DNA from: Desulfotignum sp.
GTDB taxonomy: Bacteria; Desulfobacterota; Desulfobacteria; Desulfobacterales; Desulfobacteraceae
NCBI GenBank assembly: GCA_011390695.1
Contig: JAABRW010000191.1
Location: 1 to 12,414 of the forward strand
Direction of reading: 5' to 3'
Length of the DNA stretch: 12,414 nt
Shown here piece by piece: positions 8,396 to 12,414 of the stretch (the stretch's first letter is position 1; every line of letters begins with the position of its first letter). A program made the position numbers and the translations under genes. The notes under the pieces were generated by a model. The model was not told the origin of the DNA. It saw only the letters and a program-made list of their open reading frames with translations, and did not search any database.

Positions 8396-8869
8396 TTACA
8401 ACACTTCCTTTACCTGGTTCCAGAATTCTTTAACCCCGTTCATCCAGCCGTCTAAAAACATTTTCTTGTGGTCCTTTTTTTCATAGATGGTAAACTGGTC
8501 CATCCCGTAACTGCCCATAATGTTATTGAAATATTCCGCAAACCTTGTATCCTGGAGCAGTTCATACGTATCTTTCACCTGCAATACGTATAACAGGTCT
8601 TCAAAATGGGCGGATTTGCCCCATTTTATGCCTTCTTTTCTTCCCAGCTTATAAAATTGTCTGACCCAGGCCTGTTTTTCCTTTTGCAGGCGCTTAATGA
8701 CTTCCGGCATATCAAACTCCTGGGAAAACCGCTTCTGGAACTCTTCTTTTTTCTGGATGGCATCTGTGACCGCATCCTGGAACATTTTTGAAAAATTAAA
8801 AGAATCCCGCCACTGTTTGAGTCTCTCATGAAGCATGTCCGGTATGCTTAAAGTGATTTTCTGGGCCAT
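8396..8869 (-). CDS. 157-aa protein with ribbon-helix-helix-like N-terminus, co-translated with the activase
   Basis: No named family is recognised for the whole protein. The first ~42 residues (KITLSIPDMLHERLKQWRD, then FSKMFQDAVTDAI) have the strand-helix-helix layout of CopG/MetJ/Arc-type ribbon-helix-helix DNA-binding domains, with alternating residues in the strand at 4-9. A charged, probably coiled-coil stretch follows (about 40-75), then a C-terminal part rich in aromatic and acidic residues. The ATG at 8869 is preceded by AAGGAGAG (minus-strand bases 8881-8874), a strong ribosome site at normal spacing. The stop is separated by one base from the ATG of the 1401-aa activase, so the two are translationally coupled. 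By inference it could be an autoregulator of the operon or a protein partner of the activase. The RHH call rests on pattern only; the DNA-contacting strand was not confirmed by any search. Confidence 0.85.
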   Translation of the reverse strand: MAQKITLSIPDMLHERLKQWRDSFNFSKMFQDAVTDAIQKKEEFQKRFSQEFDMPEVIKRLQKEKQAWVRQFYKLGRKEGIKWGKSAHFEDLLYVLQVKDTYELLQDTRFAEYFNNIMGSYGMDQFTIYEKKDHKKMFLDGWMNGVKEFWNQVKEVL

Positions 8870-9023
8870 GGGGCTCTCCTTTCACCTCTTACATCTAACT
8901 TTGTGTGATATTTTGTTTTTATCAGAATATGTGGTTATACGTAATGTTTTTTGCTGTACGTGTCAATCTGTTTGTCAACATATCTTGTGTTTTCCTTGTA
9001 AATCCGATATAAGACAAAAGATT
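8870..9023. promoter_or_regulatory. divergent intergenic control region between the activase operon and mlaE
   Basis: This 154-bp AT-rich stretch separates two operons read outward, so it must hold the promoters of both unless transcription starts elsewhere. Visible elements: the ribosome site of the RHH-like gene (8874-8881); a TACGTA palindrome (8938-8943); and two direct copies of TGTCAA twelve bases apart (8961-8966 and 8973-8978), each reading as the consensus -35 hexamer TTGACA on the minus strand. No well-spaced minus-strand -10 box goes with them: TATAAC at 8939-8934 is 21 bases from the nearer copy. No open frame in this stretch looks like a gene. Confidence 0.6.
8985..9013 (+). promoter_or_regulatory. 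possible sigma70-type promoter of mlaE
   Basis: TTGTGT (8985-8990) and TATAAG (9008-9013) are separated by 17 bases. The -10 box matches five of six consensus positions and the -35 box is weak. Initiation would be expected near 9020, only a few bases before the mlaE ATG at 9024, giving an almost leaderless message. That fits the lack of a clear ribosome site there. The prediction is by eye only. Confidence 0.3.
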
Positions 9024-9815
9024 ATGATAACCTGTTATATTGAAGCTATCGGCAGTATTTTTACCAAATACATTGCATCTGTGGGCAGGCTTTTTTTGTT
9101 CTTTGCTTCCGGTGTCGGTCAGGTGTTTACCCTCTCGTTTCAAACAAACAAAATACTGGACCATATCTGGTTTATAGGCGCAAAATCAATTTTTGTCATC
9201 CTGCTCACCGGATTGTTCACCGGCATGGTACTGGGGCTCCAGGGGTATTATACCCTGATAACATTTGGGTCCGAGGCGGCTTTGGGCACCGCTGTTTCAT
9301 TGACCCTGATCCGGGAACTGGGGCCTGTTTTGACCGCTATCATGATCACGGCCAGGGCAGGCTCAGCCATGGCCGCTGAAATCGGGGTGATGCGCATGTC
9401 AGAACAGATCGATGCCCTGGTCACCATGCAGATCGATCCTGTGCGCTTTGTGTTTACCCCCAGACTGCTGGCTGCGGTCTTAAGCTTTCCTTTGCTCACC
9501 GCACTCTTTGACATGGTGGGCATTTTCGGCGGATACCTCTCCGGATCACTGCTTCTGGGGATAAATGAAGCCGTATACATGGACAAGGTGATTCACAGTG
9601 TGAAAATGGCCGATATCTGGGGGGGATTTTTCAAATCCATCGTATTTGCCTTTGTGGTGACCACCATATGCTGCTACCGGGGGTATTATTCCCATGTGAA
9701 CCGCCAGGGCAAATTCGGGGCAAAAGGGGTGTCTCTGGCAACAACCAACGCAGTGGTCCAGTCGTGTGTTATTATTCTGATCTGCGACTATGTAATTACT
9801 TTTTTTCTGGTATAA
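9024..9815 (+). CDS. mlaE: MlaE-type ABC transporter permease (phospholipid transport)
   Basis: This 263-aa inner-membrane permease belongs to the MlaE/Ttg2B/YrbE family, which works with MlaF and MlaD to move phospholipids between the inner and outer membrane. Diagnostic residues are the block ELGPVLTAIMITARAGSAMA (98-117), continuing to EIGVMRMSEQIDAL, and the C-terminal GAKGVSLATTNAVVQS. Several hydrophobic segments are seen (about 48-72, 84-112, 147-175, 200-217 and 244-263). The frame is open back to 8835, but that part runs antisense through the RHH-like gene and has no transporter character. The ATG at 9024 gives the family's usual N-terminus (IEAIG ... GRLFLFF) and usual length. There is no strong ribosome site, only AAAAG just upstream. 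mlaF begins three bases after the stop. Confidence 0.94.
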   Translation: MITCYIEAIGSIFTKYIASVGRLFLFFASGVGQVFTLSFQTNKILDHIWFIGAKSIFVILLTGLFTGMVLGLQGYYTLITFGSEAALGTAVSLTLIRELGPVLTAIMITARAGSAMAAEIGVMRMSEQIDALVTMQIDPVRFVFTPRLLAAVLSFPLLTALFDMVGIFGGYLSGSLLLGINEAVYMDKVIHSVKMADIWGGFFKSIVFAFVVTTICCYRGYYSHVNRQGKFGAKGVSLATTNAVVQSCVIILICDYVITFFLV

Positions 9816-9818
9816 CCC

Positions 9819-10574
9819 ATGACAACACCGCCTTTTATTGAATTCAAGGATTTAAAAAAGAAATTCGGGGACCTGGAGGTGCTCCGGGGGGTGAATCTGT
9901 CCATAACCAAAGGCCAGGTTACGGTGGTTATCGGTAAGAGCGGCACAGGAAAATCCGTCCTGCTCAAGCATATAGTGGGGCTGATCCACCAGGACTCCGG
10001 CCGGCTGCTGATCCAGGGCGAGCCTTTGGACCGGCTGTCCAGAGAAAAAGCCTTTCAGTTCAAAAAAAAAACAAGCTATATGTTCCAGGACAATGCCCTG
10101 TTTGATTTTCTCACCGTATATGAAAATATTGCACTGCCCCTGAAGGAAACATCAAAAATTGCTGATGCTGCATTGCAGCAAAAGGTGCATGCCCGCATGA
10201 AACAGCTGGGTATTGAGGATATAGACAATAAATACCCGTCAGAACTGTCCGGGGGAATGCGCAAGCGGGTGGCCCTGGCACGGGCCCTTGTAACTGATCC
10301 GGAGGTGATATTGTTTGATGAACCCACCACAGGCCTGGATCCGATACGCAAAAAAAATGTACACACCATGATAAAAGAGTACCAGAAAAAATTTGGGTTT
10401 ACTGCTGTGATAGTGAGCCATGATATCCCCCGGATTTTTGATCTGGCCCAGCACATTGCCCTGCTGGATGAAGGCATCATTATTTTTGAAGGCTCCCGAC
10501 AGGAGTTACTGCACTCCGATATCCCCGAGGTTCAGGCATTTATACAGGGAAAAGAGAGCATGGCACATGGATAA
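9819..10574 (+). CDS. mlaF: MlaF-type ABC transporter ATP-binding protein (phospholipid transport)
   Basis: This 251-aa cytoplasmic ATPase powers the Mla lipid transporter. Every ABC motif is intact: Walker A GKSGTGKS (39-46), a Q-loop in YMFQDNALFDFLTVYENI (87-104), the signature LSGGMRKRVALARAL (143-157), Walker B VILFDEPTTGLDP (163-175) and the switch His201 in IVSHD. The Q-loop sequence DNALFDFLTVYENI and the signature LSGGMRKRV are characteristic of the MlaF/Ttg2A branch. The ATG lies three bases after the mlaE stop, so the genes are surely co-transcribed and probably coupled. Length is close to the E. coli protein (about 270 aa). Confidence 0.95.
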   Translation: MTTPPFIEFKDLKKKFGDLEVLRGVNLSITKGQVTVVIGKSGTGKSVLLKHIVGLIHQDSGRLLIQGEPLDRLSREKAFQFKKKTSYMFQDNALFDFLTVYENIALPLKETSKIADAALQQKVHARMKQLGIEDIDNKYPSELSGGMRKRVALARALVTDPEVILFDEPTTGLDPIRKKNVHTMIKEYQKKFGFTAVIVSHDIPRIFDLAQHIALLDEGIIIFEGSRQELLHSDIPEVQAFIQGKESMAHG

Positions 10575-10665
10575 TTCACACACCAGCCAACAGGGCATAA
10601 TAGACCAAAAACCTGCAGGGTATGCTGTGTTGGGCAAAAATATATTATTATCACCAGGGTTCTGA
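10567..10665 (+). CDS. possible 32-aa ORF filling the mlaF-mlaD gap
   Basis: A 32-codon frame starts at an ATG that overlaps the last eight bases of mlaF. It stops at a TGA (10663-10665) whose bases form part of the mlaD ribosome site (TGAGGA, 10663-10668). The translation begins MDNSHTSQQGIID and ends NILLSPGF; it has no hydrophobic helix, motif or similarity that I recognise. The purine-rich AAAAGAGAG just upstream could serve as a ribosome site. It may be a real coupling peptide or leader, or simply a chance frame in a 102-bp spacer. No other gene-like content is seen in 10575-10676. Confidence 0.25.
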   Translation: MDNSHTSQQGIIDQKPAGYAVLGKNILLSPGF

Positions 10666-10676
10666 GGACCATTTGT

Positions 10677-11129
10677 ATGAATGAGAGAAAACGAAATTTT
10701 TATGTGGGTATCTTTGTCATTATCGGCATATTCTGCAGCGGGTACCTGATCATTGTAATGGGAGACCTGTCCGCTTTTTTCAAGGACCGGTATACAGTCT
10801 ATGGATATTTTTCCTCTGCATCAGGTCTCAAAGAAAAAGCTGTGGTTGAACTTGCCGGTGTGAAAATCGGTCATGTGTCTGCCATCCGTATAGACACACA
10901 ATTTCTGATGGCAAAAGTGGCACTGGATATTGACCGGAAAATTGCCATATCCGAGGACAGCATTGCATCAATCAAAACCGCGGGGATAATCGGTGAAAAA
11001 TATATTGAAATCCTGCCTGGTGGATTAGACACAATGCTGGCCCACGGAGATGAAATTGAAAATACGGAATCATCTTTGGATATTGAATCGTTGATCAGAA
11101 AATTCATCTTCAGTGATGATGCCTTGTGA
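10677..11129 (+). CDS. mlaD: MlaD-type MCE-domain protein (phospholipid-binding subunit)
   Basis: This 150-aa protein is anchored by one N-terminal helix (about residues 8-28) with the rest in the periplasm. The MCE domain (about 38-117) shows the usual landmarks: FSSASGLKEKAVVELAGVKI, DIDRKIAISEDS, and ASIKTAGIIGEKYIEI. In E. coli, MlaD forms a hexameric ring on MlaFE that passes lipids to and from MlaC. The ATG at 10677 follows a clear GAGGA (10664-10668) at good spacing. It is shorter than E. coli MlaD (about 183 aa), lacking most of the C-terminal tail; the MCE core itself is complete. It sits 102 bp after mlaF and is followed by a terminator-like hairpin. Confidence 0.93.
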   Translation: MNERKRNFYVGIFVIIGIFCSGYLIIVMGDLSAFFKDRYTVYGYFSSASGLKEKAVVELAGVKIGHVSAIRIDTQFLMAKVALDIDRKIAISEDSIASIKTAGIIGEKYIEILPGGLDTMLAHGDEIENTESSLDIESLIRKFIFSDDAL

Positions 11130-11133
11130 TAAT

Positions 11134-11161
11134 CATCAGGTAACAGGCTGATGTTTTTTTT
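11134..11161 (+). terminator. possible intrinsic terminator or attenuator between mlaD and mlaA
   Basis: CATCAG (11134-11139) pairs with CTGATG (11148-11153) around an eight-base loop, followed directly by eight Ts (11154-11161). The six-base stem is short with three G-C pairs, so termination may be partial. The only alternative upstream mlaA start, the ATG at 11151, lies inside the right arm, which supports the downstream start. Confidence 0.5.
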
Positions 11162-11189
11162 AAACTATATAGTAAGGATGTATGGCAAT

Positions 11190-11993
11190 ATGAAAAAAAT
11201 ATGTCAGGTTCTTTTTATTATCGGTGTTTTGGTTTTTACTGGCACAGTGTCCATTGTATGGGCATCTGATGCTGTTGTTGCATATCAGACTGCATCACAG
11301 CAGGAAGATCCGGATGCAGTTTCAGGGGGTGATACCGATCCTGATGATGATCTGTTTGATGCATTTGAAGAGGATGCACATGATGCATCCCGGGTGGCTG
11401 ATCCCATCTATTATTTTAATTATGCCATGTATACGGTAAATGACAGGCTGTATTTTTATGCACTCAAGCCCCTTGCCCGGGGGTATAAGGCAGTTGTGCC
11501 CACACCGGCCAGAAGGGGCATACGCAATTTTTTCCACAACCTGCTCTTTCCTGTCAGGTTTGTCAACAACCTGCTCCAGGGAAAACTGCACCAGGCATCT
11601 GATGAAATCGGCATATTTTTTGTCAATTCAACCGCCGGTATACTCGGGTTCAACCAGGTGGCCCAGAAACACCTGGATATGCACACAAAAACAGAAGACC
11701 TGGGGCAGACCCTGGGAACCTATCGCATCACAGAAGGGTTTTATCTGGTGCTGCCGTTTTTCGGACCTTCCACTCTGCGGGACACAGTGGGCAGGGCAGG
11801 GGATTATTTTATCACCCCCCTCAATTATGTTGAACCCTGGGAGCTTGATACCGGGCTTGGCATACTTGACATCGTCAACCGGACATCCTTTCGTATCGGT
11901 GATTATGAGGACCTGAAAGCAGCATCCCTTGATCCATATACCGCCATGAAAAATGCCTATATCCAGAACCGGAGATCACAGGTCAAACATTGA
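11190..11993 (+). CDS. mlaA: MlaA/VacJ-family outer-membrane phospholipid transport protein
   Basis: MlaA sits in the outer membrane and removes phospholipids from its outer leaflet for retrograde transport. From the ATG at 11190 the protein has 267 aa: a signal peptide (MKKICQ then a hydrophobic core, cleavage expected after VWA at 23-25), a strongly acidic linker (about 39-67), and the VacJ domain (about 70-255). Family landmarks are DPIYYFNYAMYTVND (71-85), NNLLQGK, TEDLGQTLGTY (168-178) and YLVLPFFGPSTLRDTVGRAGDYF (185-207). The ATG at 11190 is preferred over 11151 because it begins a standard signal peptide and follows AAGGA (11174-11178), with 11151 lying in a hairpin. Unlike classical VacJ lipoproteins, no lipobox Cys is present at the cleavage site. 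The last 11 bp overlap the end of the convergent nitrilase gene. Confidence 0.93.
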   Translation: MKKICQVLFIIGVLVFTGTVSIVWASDAVVAYQTASQQEDPDAVSGGDTDPDDDLFDAFEEDAHDASRVADPIYYFNYAMYTVNDRLYFYALKPLARGYKAVVPTPARRGIRNFFHNLLFPVRFVNNLLQGKLHQASDEIGIFFVNSTAGILGFNQVAQKHLDMHTKTEDLGQTLGTYRITEGFYLVLPFFGPSTLRDTVGRAGDYFITPLNYVEPWELDTGLGILDIVNRTSFRIGDYEDLKAASLDPYTAMKNAYIQNRRSQVKH

Positions 11994-12414
11994 CCGGAAA
12001 CAGATCATTGCGGCGGGAAGGCAGAAAATAGCGCATTCTGTGGGACCGGACATGGCAGAGCAATGCAGAATCCAGATCCACAAAATGCAAGTGATTTGTA
12101 CTGGCCATGGACCTTGAAACAATATATCCGTCAGGGCCGATAACCAGAGACAGGCCGGGAAAATCCAATCCAGCACCATTGTCTCCGGCCTGGTTCACCG
12201 CCGCGATAAAGACCCCGTTGTCAAAGGCCCGGGCCGGCAGATGCCGCATCCAGGATTTGTGTTTTTCCTCTGGTGTCCCCCTGGGCGATGCATGGGGCAG
12301 GACAATAAGATCCGCACCCTGCATTGCCATGGCTGTGGATAATTCCGGAAAATGGGCATCATAGCACAACTGAATGCCGAAGGTGATGCCGGCATGGGCA
12401 AACACGGGTATTGT
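11983..12414 (-). CDS. nitrilase-superfamily carbon-nitrogen hydrolase (C-terminal part, cut by window edge)
   Basis: About 143 residues of a nitrilase/amidase-superfamily enzyme are visible. Members hydrolyse amide or nitrile bonds with a Glu-Lys-Cys triad. The segment GIQLCYDAHFPEL carries the nucleophilic Cys (codon at 12366-12364). It is followed by GADLIVLPHASPRG, WMRHLPARAFDNGVFIAAVNQAG and the late FPGLSLVIGPDGYIVSRS, all in the family order. The catalytic Glu and Lys lie upstream, outside the window. The frame stays open to the edge, so the GTG at 12405 is not the true start. Substrate class cannot be assigned from this part. The stop is at 11983-11985, inside the end of mlaA on the other strand. 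Confidence 0.92.
   Translation of the reverse strand, partial: TIPVFAHAGITFGIQLCYDAHFPELSTAMAMQGADLIVLPHASPRGTPEEKHKSWMRHLPARAFDNGVFIAAVNQAGDNGAGLDFPGLSLVIGPDGYIVSRSMASTNHLHFVDLDSALLCHVRSHRMRYFLPSRRNDLFPVNV

Noticed and set aside
8835..9023. 63-codon N-terminal extension of mlaE in the same open frame
   Set aside because: It runs antisense through the start of the RHH-like gene, has no MlaE character, and the protein from 9024 already has the family's normal length and N-terminus.
11168..11173. TATAGT as a -10 box for a separate mlaA promoter
   Set aside because: No -35 box is found at proper spacing, and transcription would start beyond the ribosome site.
11151..11189. Upstream ATG start for mlaA
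   Set aside because: It lies inside the terminator-like hairpin, has no good ribosome site, and would place 13 residues before a standard signal peptide.
1..12414. CRISPR array, tRNA, transposase, integrase or phage genes
   Set aside because: No regularly spaced repeats, cloverleaf-like sequence, or mobile-element protein motifs were seen on either strand.

Overview
The window looks like chromosomal DNA from an anaerobic, Gram-negative, sulfate-reducer-like bacterium, most probably Desulfobacterota (Desulfobacteraceae-like). This is inferred from three things: an outer-membrane lipid transport (Mla) gene set, a very long 2-hydroxyacyl-CoA-dehydratase-type activase that is typical of strict anaerobes, and moderate G+C content. 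I could run no similarity search, so the taxonomic call is an inference. There are nine well-supported protein genes plus one doubtful small ORF. I see no tRNA, rRNA, CRISPR array, insertion sequence or prophage. Coding density is very high, and the only non-coding stretches are under about 160 bp.

Region 1 (1-4219, + strand) is a probable operon. It holds the 3' three quarters of murA (peptidoglycan precursor synthesis), an intact comEC/rec2-type DNA-uptake channel, and an unrecognised membrane-anchored helical protein that starts 2 bp after comEC. Region 2 (4189-8869, - strand) is a two-gene operon. A 157-aa protein with a ribbon-helix-helix-like N-terminus is followed after 1 bp by a 1401-aa fusion. 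The fusion has two tandem BadF/BcrA-type ATPase domains, a Cys cluster and two HgdB/DUF2229-like reductase regions. Its 3' end overlaps the 3' end of the 274-aa membrane gene by 31 bp on the opposite strand.

Region 3 (9024-11993, + strand) reads divergently from region 2 across a 154-bp intergenic region. It encodes an Mla phospholipid transport module: the permease MlaE, the ATPase MlaF, the MCE-domain protein MlaD and the outer-membrane protein MlaA. No gene for MlaC (periplasmic lipid carrier) or MlaB (STAS subunit) is present. A 102-bp gap between mlaF and mlaD is almost exactly filled by a 32-codon ORF, and a hairpin with a T-tract lies between mlaD and mlaA. Region 4 (11983-12414, - strand) is the C-terminal part of a nitrilase-superfamily amidohydrolase, overlapping the end of mlaA by 11 bp.

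Most of the window is ordinary housekeeping and envelope biology. The parts most worth a second look are the fused activase/reductase with its co-translated RHH-like partner, the unassigned gene behind comEC, and the architecture of the Mla operon (no mlaC, a small ORF in the gap, an internal terminator-like hairpin, and an MlaA without a lipobox).
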